Assembly (NCBI GenBank): GCA_020846515.1
Contig: JADLDX010000374.1
Coordinates: 1-8,151 of the forward strand
DNA length: 8,151 nt
Origin: Pirellulaceae bacterium
GTDB lineage: Bacteria; Planctomycetota; Planctomycetia; Pirellulales; Pirellulaceae
Reading direction: 5' to 3'
Below are positions 1 to 5,932 of this stretch, piece after piece. Each line of letters starts with the position of its first letter. The stretch's first letter is position 1. Made by a program: the position numbers and the translations under genes. Below the pieces are notes generated by a model. It was given only the letters and a program-made list of their open reading frames with translations, was not told the origin of the DNA and ran no database searches.

Positions 1-237
1 CAACCAGACGCTCGAACCACCCATGCCACACCCGATCTCGACGACCTGCTGGCCAGTTTGGATGCTAGCCAGTCTCGCGAGTTCGTCGGTCAGTTGCCGG
101 GCAGCGACTTGAGGCGATTCATCGGCTTGCCACAGACCGTGGTGCAAATGCGGTCCCCACAGCAGGCGATAAAACAGTGTACCAAGATTGTAGTGCGTTC
201 GAATAACTCGTTTTTCAACGCTATCACAGGTAATCAA
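1..237 (-). CDS. SAM-dependent class I methyltransferase, N-terminal part (cut by window edge)
   Basis: The minus strand is open from the left edge up to a TAA at 253-255 and gives 79 residues. Residues 65-79 read VVEIGCGMGGSSVWL, a textbook motif I (glycine-rich SAM-binding loop) of Rossmann-fold class I methyltransferases. Before it, residues 16-36 (YNLGTLFYRLLWGPHLHHGLW) resemble the N-terminal helix region of small-molecule methyltransferases of the gamma-tocopherol / sterol / cyclopropane-synthase-like group. That subgroup is inferred; the substrate cannot be told. No ATG exists in frame between the upstream stop and motif I. The first possible start is TTG at 235-237, with GAGG five bases upstream. 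An ATG at 250-252 is out of frame and stops after five codons. The rest of the protein lies left of the window. The gene diverges from the aldo/keto reductase at 493. Confidence 0.85.
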   Translation of the reverse strand, partial: MITCDSVEKRVIRTHYNLGTLFYRLLWGPHLHHGLWQADESPQVAARQLTDELARLASIQTGQQVVEIGCGMGGSSVWL

Positions 238-242
238 TCCAG

Positions 243-246
243 CCTC
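243..246 (-). promoter_or_regulatory. Ribosome binding site that supports the TTG start of the methyltransferase
   Basis: On the minus strand GAGG sits five bases before TTG (235-237). It is the only Shine-Dalgarno-like sequence near the 5' end of this frame, and TTG is the first usable start codon after the in-frame stop at 253-255. Confidence 0.55.
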
Positions 247-340
247 GTCATGTTAAATTGTGCTCACGTGTCTACGCAGCAGAAGGGCCAGGCTAACACC
301 AATGGCCCATCGGCATGATGTCGAGATCGCATGATCGCAG

Positions 341-380
341 CTTTGCGTGATCGCGAGATCGAGTCTTTGCGTGTTCGCGA
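341..380. repeat. Short direct repeat (two 16-bp copies, 24-bp period)
   Basis: CTTTGCGTGATCGCGA (341-356) recurs as CTTTGCGTGTTCGCGA (365-380), with one mismatch. Related GATCGC/GAGATCG words lie at 323-337 and 355-363. The repeats lie in the 255-bp gap between the divergent methyltransferase and aldo/keto reductase genes, so a regulatory role such as paired binding sites is possible. No promoter could be assigned with confidence. The rest of the gap (238-340, 381-492) shows nothing I can name apart from the ribosome binding sites. Confidence 0.5.
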
Positions 381-492
381 TAATAACGCCAATTTCACAA
401 GCCTGTCGATGGCGCTGTGAAAAATTCAGCTAACCGATGTAACCACGAGACGCACTTTCTCGCCGCCATTTTGAGACCCAACGAGGTGAAGC

Positions 493-1443
493 ATGCAAAC
501 AAAGCGACTTGGCAATACCGATTTAGACCTGACTCGCATTGGCCTGGGTACCTGGGCAATTGGCGGAGGGAACTGGAAGTTTGCTTGGGGACCACAGGAT
601 GCAAACGAGTCGATTCAAGCGATTCATCGGGCCTTGGACTTGGGCATTAACTGGATCGATACGGCTCCAGTTTATGGCCTAGGCAATTGCGAAGAAGTCG
701 TGGGACAAGCTCTCGCGGGTTTAAAGAATCGGCCCATCGTGGCCACCAAATGCGGTCGTTGTTGGGATGAAAATCGGCAGATCGTCATCCGCATCAAACG
801 CGAGAGCATCTTGGCCGAAGTCGAAGATAGCTTGCGACGATTGCGGATTGACGTCATCGATCTGTACCAGATCCACTGGCCGCAACCGGACGAGGATATC
901 GAGGAGGCTTGGGAGGCCGTCAATTCGCTGATTAAATCAGGCAAAGTGCGCTACGCTGGTGTCAGCAATTTTAGCCGCGAGCAACTTATGCGTATCGGCA
1001 AGATCGCACCGGTGGCTTCTTTGCAGCCGCCCTATAGCATGTTGGTCCGGGGAATTGAAACAGATCTGCTGCCCTATTGCGGCGAGAACAATATTGGCGT
1101 GGTTGTATATAGCCCCATGCAAAAAGGCTTGTTGACTGGTAAGGTCACGCGGCAATGGATTGATCAATTGGCCGCTGACGATCATCGCCGGAATGATCCG
1201 CAGTTTAATGAACCCAAGCTCAGCCACAACTTAGCCATCGTCGATGGCCTAAAACTCATCGCGGCACGCCATGGTAAAACGGCTGCCCAACTGGCCATCG
1301 CCTGGACGCTTCGCCGTCCCGAAGTCACCGCTGCTATCGTTGGGGCTAGACGACCCGATCAAGTTGATGAGTTAATCGGTGCCGGCGATTGGCAGTTGAC
1401 TGAGCAAGATATAGCGGACGTCGAAAAGTTGCTGACCCCCTAA
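493..1443 (+). CDS. Aldo/keto reductase, NAD(P)H-dependent
   Basis: A complete 316-residue protein, the usual length for the aldo/keto reductase superfamily, a cytoplasmic (beta/alpha)8 barrel that reduces aldehydes and ketones with NAD(P)H. The catalytic tetrad is intact: Asp56 and Tyr61 in IDTAPVYG, Lys86 in VATKCG, His128 in LYQIHWP. Cofactor-contact motifs follow: GVSNF (156-160), Gln178, YSPM (206-209) and the C-terminal phosphate-binding region IVGARRPDQVDE (282-293). The N terminus MQTKRLGNTDLDLTRIGLGTW is typical of the family. The ATG has GAGG at 483-486, six bases upstream. The sequence resembles the general oxidoreductase branch (YhdN/IolS-like, AKR11/12) rather than sugar-specific reductases, but the substrate is not evident. 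The gene stands alone. Its stop codon lies within a CCTAAGGC word that is repeated on the far side of the palindromic element downstream. Confidence 0.95.
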   Translation: MQTKRLGNTDLDLTRIGLGTWAIGGGNWKFAWGPQDANESIQAIHRALDLGINWIDTAPVYGLGNCEEVVGQALAGLKNRPIVATKCGRCWDENRQIVIRIKRESILAEVEDSLRRLRIDVIDLYQIHWPQPDEDIEEAWEAVNSLIKSGKVRYAGVSNFSREQLMRIGKIAPVASLQPPYSMLVRGIETDLLPYCGENNIGVVVYSPMQKGLLTGKVTRQWIDQLAADDHRRNDPQFNEPKLSHNLAIVDGLKLIAARHGKTAAQLAIAWTLRRPEVTAAIVGARRPDQVDELIGAGDWQLTEQDIADVEKLLTP

Positions 1444-1467
1444 GGCCCAACGCTGTGAAGCATATTA

Positions 1468-1492
1468 GAAGCGGAACGGCGCAAGCCGTCCG
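1468..1492 (+). repeat. REP-like hairpin unit A1 (GAAG foot)
   Basis: GAAG (1468-1471) is followed by a hairpin: CGG, an AA/T internal loop, CGGC, loop GCAA (1481-1484), GCCG, CCG. It has the same design as unit A2 on the other strand but with the outermost pair of the inner stem as C-G instead of G-C. GAAG replaces the GTAG foot seen in the partner unit. Confidence 0.55.
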
Positions 1493-1516
1493 GTATATCC
1501 CGGTAGTTATTGTAAC

Positions 1517-1541
1517 CGGAGGGCTTGCGCCCAACCGCTAC
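1517..1541 (-). repeat. REP-like hairpin unit A2 (GTAG foot)
   Basis: Read on the minus strand: GTAG (1541-1538), then CGG, a TT/T internal loop, GGGC, loop GCAA, GCCC, CCG. The GTAG foot beside a short hairpin is the hallmark of REP sequences. It is inverted relative to unit A1, giving a BIME-like pair. Confidence 0.6.
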
Positions 1542-1655
1542 AAATGCCGGGTTTCACGAGCAAAAATGCTTCACAGCGTTGCCTAAGGCTCCTAAGGCCG
1601 ACCGGCGTACTCACCGCACGGACACCAATTTCCAACATCAATTCCAAGTCGATCT

Positions 1656-2135
1656 ATGGCAAAGAAACCTTCGGTCAAATATTGGTTGGTCAAAAGCGAG
1701 CCGCATGTATTCAGCATCGACGATCTGGCCCAGGCACCCGATCAGACTACGCACTGGGACGGTGTGCGCAACTATCAGGCGCGCAACATGATGCGTGATG
1801 AAATGCAATTGGGCGATGTAGTGTTGTATTATCACAGTAATACAGACGAGCCGGCCATTGTGGGTGTGGCGACGGTGGTGCAGACTGGTTATCCAGACTT
1901 CACGGCGTGGGACAAGCAAGACCCGCACTACGATCCGAAGGCCCCGATCGACAAGCCGCGTTGGTACATGGTGGATATCAAGTTCGTGAAAAAATTTGCG
2001 CAACCTCTGACGCTGGCCTTTTTGCGAACTGTATCGACGTTAGAGAGCATGGTCCTGCTGCGCAAAGGCTCGCGGTTGAGCGTGCAACCGGTGACGGCCC
2101 AAGAGTACGCAGTGATTGTGAAGTTGGCCAAGTAA
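1656..2135 (+). CDS. EVE domain-containing protein (PUA-like fold)
   Basis: A complete 159-residue protein that is essentially one EVE domain, the usual size of stand-alone bacterial EVE proteins (thymocyte nuclear protein 1 / THYN1 relatives). Signature stretches are YWLVKSEP (9-16), FSIDDL (19-24), WDGVRNYQARN (34-44), GDVVLYYHSN (53-62) and GVATVVQTGYPD (70-81), followed by KPRWYMVDIKFV near residues 100-111. EVE domains belong to the PUA/YTH/SRA-like superfamily, and several bind modified bases in DNA or RNA. Free-standing ones in bacteria remain poorly characterised, so the ligand here is unknown. No restriction nuclease is fused to it or next to it, which argues against the modification-dependent restriction role seen in EVE fusions. 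No clear Shine-Dalgarno sequence precedes the ATG; the region just upstream (CCAAGTCGATCT) is weak. It is separated from the neighbouring genes. Confidence 0.93.
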   Translation: MAKKPSVKYWLVKSEPHVFSIDDLAQAPDQTTHWDGVRNYQARNMMRDEMQLGDVVLYYHSNTDEPAIVGVATVVQTGYPDFTAWDKQDPHYDPKAPIDKPRWYMVDIKFVKKFAQPLTLAFLRTVSTLESMVLLRKGSRLSVQPVTAQEYAVIVKLAK

Positions 2136-2144
2136 GCCATGGTA

Positions 2145-2166
2145 CGACGGACGCGGTTGTCCGTCG
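2145..2166 (+). terminator. Possible terminator hairpin after the EVE gene
   Basis: CGACGGAC (2145-2152) and GTCCGTCG (2159-2166) form a perfect 8-bp stem with a 6-base loop, starting ten bases after the stop codon. No T tract follows directly (CGGCTTTCG), so it is either a weak intrinsic terminator or an mRNA 3'-end stabilising hairpin. Confidence 0.4.
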
Positions 2167-2257
2167 CGGCTTTCGACGGATTTGGAGGTCTGTCGTATGG
2201 AAAGCAGGCCTTTGCCGCTTGCTTAGCCGGTTTAAGCTAGGCATCTCATTTCAAATT

Positions 2258-2263
2258 GGAAGG
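2258..2263 (+). promoter_or_regulatory. Ribosome binding site favouring the GTG start of the antiporter
   Basis: GGAAGG lies ten bases before GTG at 2274. The upstream in-frame TTG (2256) overlaps this site and has no Shine-Dalgarno sequence of its own, so GTG is preferred. Confidence 0.5.
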
Positions 2264-2273
2264 TTTTGAAGCA

Positions 2274-3491
2274 GTGGAAGAAACGACCACCACACAGATA
2301 CTGGGCATCTTGGTTCTGGTTTTATTGCTGGCCAAAGTGTGTGGCTCGATAGCCAAACGTTTGGGGCAGCCGAGTGTCTTAGGTGAATTGCTGGCGGGCG
2401 TGATACTGGGTGTTTCCTGGCTGAATATTGTCGATCCGCATGTGTCCGTCTTGCACTTTCTGTCGGAGTTGGGGGTGATGATTTTGTTGTTTGAGATCGG
2501 TTTGGAGACCGACTTGAAACAACTGCTGAAGGTGGGAGGTAGTTCCTTTGTGGTGGCATGCGTCGGCGTCGCTTTGCCATTTATGCTCGGATATCTCGTC
2601 TGCTCTTGGCTGGGCTACCCGAGTCTGGTTTCGATTGTAGCCGGCGCTACACTCACGGCCACCAGCGTGGGAATCACGGCGCGCGTATTGTCGGATCTGA
2701 ATCGCTTGAGTGCGCCGGAGAGTCAGATTATCTTGGGCGCGGCGGTCATCGATGACATCATCGGTTTAGTGATCTTGGCGGTCATCAAGAAGCTGACCAG
2801 TGGCGAAGAAGTTACCAGTCTGTTGGTTGTGCAAACCACGGCTTCGGCTTTTGGTTTCTTGTTGCTCACTCTGACGCTGGGTAGTTTGTTGTTGCCCCCT
2901 GTGGTCAACTGGATCGAGCGTAGCCGCTTTGCGGGCACACCGACGTTGATGGCCATGATTTGTGTGATGGGGTTGGCTTGGGCGGCGGACGGTGCGGGAT
3001 CGGCGATGATTATCGGTGCGTTCGCGGCTGGACTGCTGCTGCGCAAGACCGAAGCGGCCCATGCGATCGAGCACGGGGTCGCTCAATTGGGTCAGTTCTT
3101 TGTGCCGATCTTTTTTGTGTGCGTGGGTGCATCGGTCGATGTGAGTGTGCTAAATCCATTTAACCCGAGCAATTTAGCGACGCTGCGCATCGGCGGGCTG
3201 TTGATCCTGGCGGCCATTGTGGGCAAGTTCCTGTGTGGTTATTCGCTGTTTTGGTTCAAAGGTCGCAAGGATGTGATTGGTATTGGCATGATTCCCCGCG
3301 GCGAAGTCGGCTTGATCTTCGCTCAGAGCGGACTGGACACGCAGGTCTTCGATACGGGCCTGTTCAGTGCGGCTACGATTATGGTGATGGTGACTACCTT
3401 TGTGGCACCACCGCTGCTGCGGCTGAGATTTCCGCCGCTGCCAGATGAGGGCCCCCATGAGCAACAGGGCATCGAATCCTTGGTCAATTGA
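2274..3491 (+). CDS. CPA2-family cation/proton antiporter (Na+/H+ exchanger domain)
   Basis: An inner-membrane protein of 405 residues from the GTG start, or 411 from the in-frame TTG at 2256. It has about 12-13 hydrophobic segments, matching the Na_H_exchanger fold. Numbering from GTG: GQPSVLGELLAGVILG (31-46) is the classic CPA2 N-terminal motif. TLTATSVGITARVL (126-139) is the unwound helix 4. AAVIDDIIGL (156-165) carries the paired aspartates Asp160-Asp161 of the ion site, the DD form typical of electrogenic NapA/NhaA-type exchangers rather than the ND form. Lys318 (VGKFLCG) and MIPRGEVGLIFA (339-350, Arg342 and Glu344) complete the core. The protein ends soon after the last helix, so it lacks the cytoplasmic RCK/TrkA-N domain of KefB/KefC potassium efflux systems. 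The likely role is Na+(or K+)/H+ exchange for pH and salt balance; ion choice cannot be read from sequence. It is a single gene. Confidence 0.93.
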   Translation: MEETTTTQILGILVLVLLLAKVCGSIAKRLGQPSVLGELLAGVILGVSWLNIVDPHVSVLHFLSELGVMILLFEIGLETDLKQLLKVGGSSFVVACVGVALPFMLGYLVCSWLGYPSLVSIVAGATLTATSVGITARVLSDLNRLSAPESQIILGAAVIDDIIGLVILAVIKKLTSGEEVTSLLVVQTTASAFGFLLLTLTLGSLLLPPVVNWIERSRFAGTPTLMAMICVMGLAWAADGAGSAMIIGAFAAGLLLRKTEAAHAIEHGVAQLGQFFVPIFFVCVGASVDVSVLNPFNPSNLATLRIGGLLILAAIVGKFLCGYSLFWFKGRKDVIGIGMIPRGEVGLIFAQSGLDTQVFDTGLFSAATIMVMVTTFVAPPLLRLRFPPLPDEGPHEQQGIESLVN

Positions 3492-3512
3492 GCTGCGGCC
3501 CAGGGCCTAGCT
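3491..3512 (+). terminator. Weak hairpin at the 3' end of the antiporter gene
   Basis: AGCTG and TAGCT flank GGCC-CAG-GGCC, giving about nine pairs with one bulged C. The stem begins at the last base of the stop codon and no T tract follows, so termination is only a possibility. Confidence 0.25.
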
Positions 3513-3631
3513 GATTGCAAAATCACCTCTGGTCTACCACAATGTGCGTTGAAGAATGTGGTTGTTTGATCCATCGATGAAACTCCAACACCCTTATACC
3601 CACCCTCCGCTGTTCAGAAAGGTCTCGCTTC

Positions 3632-5005
3632 ATGAGCCAAGCCAATGAGAAAGCCGACGTATCGCGTCGATCGTTTGTCAAAGAAACCGGGATGTTAGCG
3701 GCGGCTTCGTCGCTGGTGGCCGCCGCCGCACCACGCGTGCATGCGGCCGAAGACAACACCATTCAAGTTGCCCTGGTTGGCTGCGGTGGTCGAGGTACCG
3801 GTGCGGCCACCAACGCGCTGAAAGTCGACAACGGACCAATCAAGCTGGTCGGGATGGCCGACGTCTTTCCCAACAAACTCAACAGCAGCTACACGCAACT
3901 AGCCGATGGCAACAAGTCGAAGGTGGATGTGCCAGAAGATCGTCGCTACATCGGCTTTGATGGTTACAAAAAGGCCATGGATCTGCTCAAGCCGGGCGAC
4001 GTGGTGATTCTGGCGACGCCGCCAGCTTTTCGCTGGGTGCATTTCACCTACGCCATCGAAAAGGGTTTGAACGTATTTATGGAAAAGCCGGTGACCGTGG
4101 ATGGTCCCAGCAGTCGCAAAATGTTGGAACTGGCGGAGAAGTCCGTTGCCAAGAACATGAAAGTTGGCGTGGGCCTGATGTGCCGGCACTGCGTGGCTCG
4201 TCAAGAGTTGCACGACCGTATTCAAGGCGGTGAGATTGGCGACATCGTGCTGATGCGCGCCTATCGCATGGCAGGTCCTACCGGTTCGGCCGCGGCTCTC
4301 AAGAAGCCCAAGGACGAATCGGAACTGATGTACCAAATTCGTAATTTTCACGCCTTCCTGTGGGCCAGTGGCGGTGGCTTTAGCGACTTCTTGATTCACA
4401 ACATCGACGAGTGTTGCTGGATGAAAGAAGCGTGGCCAGTGGAAGCCAAAGGTTCTGGCGGTCGTCATTTCCGAGGCGATTACGTCGACCAAAACTTCGA
4501 TAGCTACTCGGTGGAGTACACCTTCGAAGATGGTTCGAAGATGTTGCTCAACGGTCGCACGATGCCCGGCTGCCATCAAGAGTTTGCCAGCTATGCCCAC
4601 GGCACCAAAGGTTCAGCTGTTATCTCGACCGCGTCGCACACACCAGCCAAGTGCAAAATCTACAAGGGTCAGAAGATGACCAAGAGCGATCTGGCTTGGC
4701 AATATCCACCCGATGAACCCAATCCTTATCAACTGGAATGGAATCACTTGATCGCTGCGATCCGCGAGGACAAGCCGTACAACGAAGTGGAACGCGGCGT
4801 GAAGGCCAGTGTTGTCACGGCCATGGGCCGTATGGCTAGCCATACTGGACAGACGGTTACCTACGATGACATGCTCAATTGCGAGCACGAGTTGGCACCG
4901 GAAGTTGACAAGCTGACGCTAGAAAGCGATGCACCGCTGAAAGCCGACGCCGACGGCAAGTACCCCGTGCCACAACCTGGCATTGTGACACGTCGCGAAT
5001 ACTAA
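3632..5005 (+). CDS. Tat-exported Gfo/Idh/MocA-family oxidoreductase
   Basis: A complete 457-residue protein. A twin-arginine signal opens it: SRRSFVK at 11-17, a hydrophobic Ala-rich stretch (18-33) and a likely cleavage site after VHA (36-38). It is therefore predicted to fold in the cytoplasm with its nucleotide bound and to be exported. The Rossmann motif is VALVGCGGRGTGA (46-58). EKP (151-153) supplies the family's conserved Lys152, and FSDFLIHNIDECCW (250-263) holds the candidate catalytic His256 and Asp259. The C-terminal substrate domain follows. The family oxidises or rearranges sugars, inositols and glycosides using NAD(P). Planctomycetes hold many exported members whose substrates are mostly unknown, and no sugar-pathway partner is adjacent here. 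Start choice: AGAAAGG at 3616-3622, nine bases before the ATG. A strong terminator hairpin follows at 5040. Confidence 0.94.
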   Translation: MSQANEKADVSRRSFVKETGMLAAASSLVAAAAPRVHAAEDNTIQVALVGCGGRGTGAATNALKVDNGPIKLVGMADVFPNKLNSSYTQLADGNKSKVDVPEDRRYIGFDGYKKAMDLLKPGDVVILATPPAFRWVHFTYAIEKGLNVFMEKPVTVDGPSSRKMLELAEKSVAKNMKVGVGLMCRHCVARQELHDRIQGGEIGDIVLMRAYRMAGPTGSAAALKKPKDESELMYQIRNFHAFLWASGGGFSDFLIHNIDECCWMKEAWPVEAKGSGGRHFRGDYVDQNFDSYSVEYTFEDGSKMLLNGRTMPGCHQEFASYAHGTKGSAVISTASHTPAKCKIYKGQKMTKSDLAWQYPPDEPNPYQLEWNHLIAAIREDKPYNEVERGVKASVVTAMGRMASHTGQTVTYDDMLNCEHELAPEVDKLTLESDAPLKADADGKYPVPQPGIVTRREY

Positions 5006-5017
5006 GCGATTTGCCCA

Positions 5018-5048
5018 TTTGTAGCCCCGGCCTTTTTGTAGCCCCGGC
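5018..5048 (+). repeat. Tandem 14-bp repeat with GTAG foot
   Basis: TTTGTAGCCCCGGC occurs at 5018-5031 and again at 5035-5048 (period 17). Only the second copy goes on to form a full hairpin (CCCCG paired with CGGGG at 5058-5062), so the first looks like a half copy left by duplication or partial deletion. Both carry GTAG (5021-5024, 5038-5041) before the C-rich arm. Confidence 0.6.
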
Positions 5049-5068
5049 ACTCCGTGACGGGGCTTTAT
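5040..5068 (+). terminator. Intrinsic terminator of the Gfo/Idh/MocA gene, built on a GTAG hairpin
   Basis: AGCCCCG (5040-5046) pairs with CGGGGCT (5058-5064). Inside, CAC (5048-5050) pairs with GTG (5054-5056) around a TCC loop, with one G/A mismatch between the two stems. TTATT follows. It lies 35 bases after the stop codon. The same hairpin carries GTAG at its 5' foot (5038-5041), so it can also be read as a REP-like unit recruited as a terminator. Confidence 0.7.
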
Positions 5069-5107
5069 TGGGCCGACAGTTGGGCAACGACGAGTAAGTA
5101 AGAGGTT

Positions 5108-5206
5108 TGTAGACGAGTCGCGGAGCGATTCGTCTACAGAAGATGCATAACGAGTCGCGGAGCGATTCGTTTACAAAGAGACGAGTCGCGGAGCGATTCG
5201 CCCACA
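5108..5206. repeat. Three palindromic repeats in tandem between convergent genes
   Basis: The 19-bp core CGAGTCGCGGAGCGATTCG is identical at 5114-5132, 5151-5169 and 5182-5200, with start spacings of 37 and 31 bp. Copy 1 is a near-perfect hairpin: TGTAGACGAGTCG pairs with CGATTCGTCTACA over 13 pairs including one G/T wobble, with loop CGGAG, and GTAG lies at its foot (5109-5112). Copy 2 keeps the pairs from 5149 to 5171. In copy 3 the pairing stops at the core. The unit sits between the 3' ends of the Gfo/Idh/MocA gene and the glycine-zipper gene, and ends seven bases from the latter's stop codon. Confidence 0.8.
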
Positions 5207-5212
5207 GAGGTT

Positions 5213-5932
5213 CTAGAAACCGCGGCGTTGTGGATAGCTTGGGTAGTAGGACGGACGAGCGTAGCTCGGCTGGACATAGGTGGTCGGTGGCGTATAGGTC
5301 GGGGTGCCGTATTGCTCTTGCACGATCACGGTACCGCCGGGTGGGGTCATGATCGTGGTCGAGCTGGGGCCCGAGATCGTGGGGCTGCCCGTAAAGGCGT
5401 TTCGCAATGGCGCTTGCTGCATGGCGTTGATAATGTTTTCGGTCACGCCTTGCTGATGCAGCGAGATGATCTCGTTGGTGCTGATGCGACGTTGTAAGCC
5501 ATTGGAATAGATGTGATTAATGATCACCGATTCCCCCACGCCATTGCGAGTCATCGACAGCACGTCGGCGATGGTCACACCGGGGGCAGCTACCACCGTC
5601 GTGGTCGTCCGTGATGGTACCGTGCGATAAGTGTTGTAAGTGTGTTGATGAGGCTGAGGAGCTGGCGCCCAGCGCTGCGGCTGGGGTTGGTAATAACGCT
5701 GGCGGACCTGTTGTTCGCGTGCGTTTCCAATCAGGCCACCGGCGATTGCGCCTACTGCGCCACCGATCAGGGCTCCTTCGGGAACTTCATCGTTCTGATG
5801 TCCGATGATACCGCCGATGACCGCGCCACTGACTCCGCCCAGTACCGCACCGTTGCGGGTACCTTCTTGAGCGAGGGAGGACCCACCGGAAACCAACAAC
5901 ATCGCCAATCCAGCCAGCCACTTCCGTGTCAT
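5213..5932 (-). CDS. Secreted/envelope glycine-zipper protein with Tyr/Pro-rich tail
   Basis: 239 residues from the ATG at 5930-5932. This start is chosen because it opens a normal signal peptide (MTRKWLAGLAMLLVSGGSSLA, cleavage likely after Ala21) and GAGAG lies eight bases upstream. The frame is open to 6088, but the extra 52 residues look non-coding. Residues 28-45 and 53-70 are two copies of a glycine zipper, pattern GAxxGGxxGAxxGGxIG, as in 17-kDa-antigen/YMGG-type outer-membrane or peptidoglycan-associated proteins; the segments may insert in or associate with a membrane. A Gln/Pro/Tyr-rich linker (73-112) follows. Residues 119-172 hold two helical segments with matching ends (GVGESVIINHI, then GVTENIINAM). 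The tail (about 185-239) is rich in Thr, Pro and Tyr. Probably an envelope structural protein; precise function unknown. It is divergent from the CBM9-like/PKD gene and convergent with the dehydrogenase. Confidence 0.85.
   Translation of the reverse strand: MTRKWLAGLAMLLVSGGSSLAQEGTRNGAVLGGVSGAVIGGIIGHQNDEVPEGALIGGAVGAIAGGLIGNAREQQVRQRYYQPQPQRWAPAPQPHQHTYNTYRTVPSRTTTTVVAAPGVTIADVLSMTRNGVGESVIINHIYSNGLQRRISTNEIISLHQQGVTENIINAMQQAPLRNAFTGSPTISGPSSTTIMTPPGGTVIVQEQYGTPTYTPPTTYVQPSYARPSYYPSYPQRRGF

Larger units (their letters stand above)
1447..1581. mobile_element. MITE/BIME-like palindromic element, copy A
   Basis: This non-coding element has a perfect 15-bp terminal inverted repeat, AACGCTGTGAAGCAT at 1449-1463 and its reverse complement at 1566-1580. 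Inside are long imperfect palindrome arms, 1470-1493 against 1516-1539, pairing at 20 of 24 positions. The 8-bp word CCTAAGGC directly repeats on both sides (1439-1446 and 1582-1589, again at 1591-1598), so it may be a target-site duplication. The reverse complement matches copy B (7345-7457) at about 105 of 114 positions by hand alignment. It encodes nothing. It lies right after the aldo/keto reductase stop, where its stems could also end transcription. That it moves is inferred from the two dispersed copies and the terminal repeats. Confidence 0.7.

Noticed and set aside
58..318. Open frame of 86 codons on the plus strand
   Set aside because: It lies antisense to the methyltransferase, whose motif I is clear on the minus strand, and has no family features.
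412..496. Possible third, decayed copy of the palindromic element before the aldo/keto reductase
   Set aside because: GCGCTGTGAA (412-421) matches the element's end, and GTGAAGCATG (487-496) resembles it, but nothing of the arms lies between and the second match is in direct, not inverted, orientation and coincides with a ribosome binding site and start codon.
1525..1798. Short plus-strand frames over the palindromic element and the start of the EVE gene
   Set aside because: They run through a non-coding repeat and then out of frame into the EVE gene; no domain or ribosome binding site supports them.
3899..4600. A 233-codon frame on the minus strand
   Set aside because: It is antisense to the middle of the Gfo/Idh/MocA gene, where the plus frame has all family motifs; it is a shadow of a biased codon pattern.
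493..5005. A sugar-metabolism operon from the aldo/keto reductase to the Gfo/Idh/MocA dehydrogenase
   Set aside because: Gaps of 120-212 bp, a mobile element and candidate terminators separate the genes, and the EVE protein and antiporter do not fit such a pathway.
5108..5206. CRISPR array
   Set aside because: There are only three copies of a 19-bp palindrome, with spacers of 18 and 12 bp and similar flanks; no cas genes are nearby.
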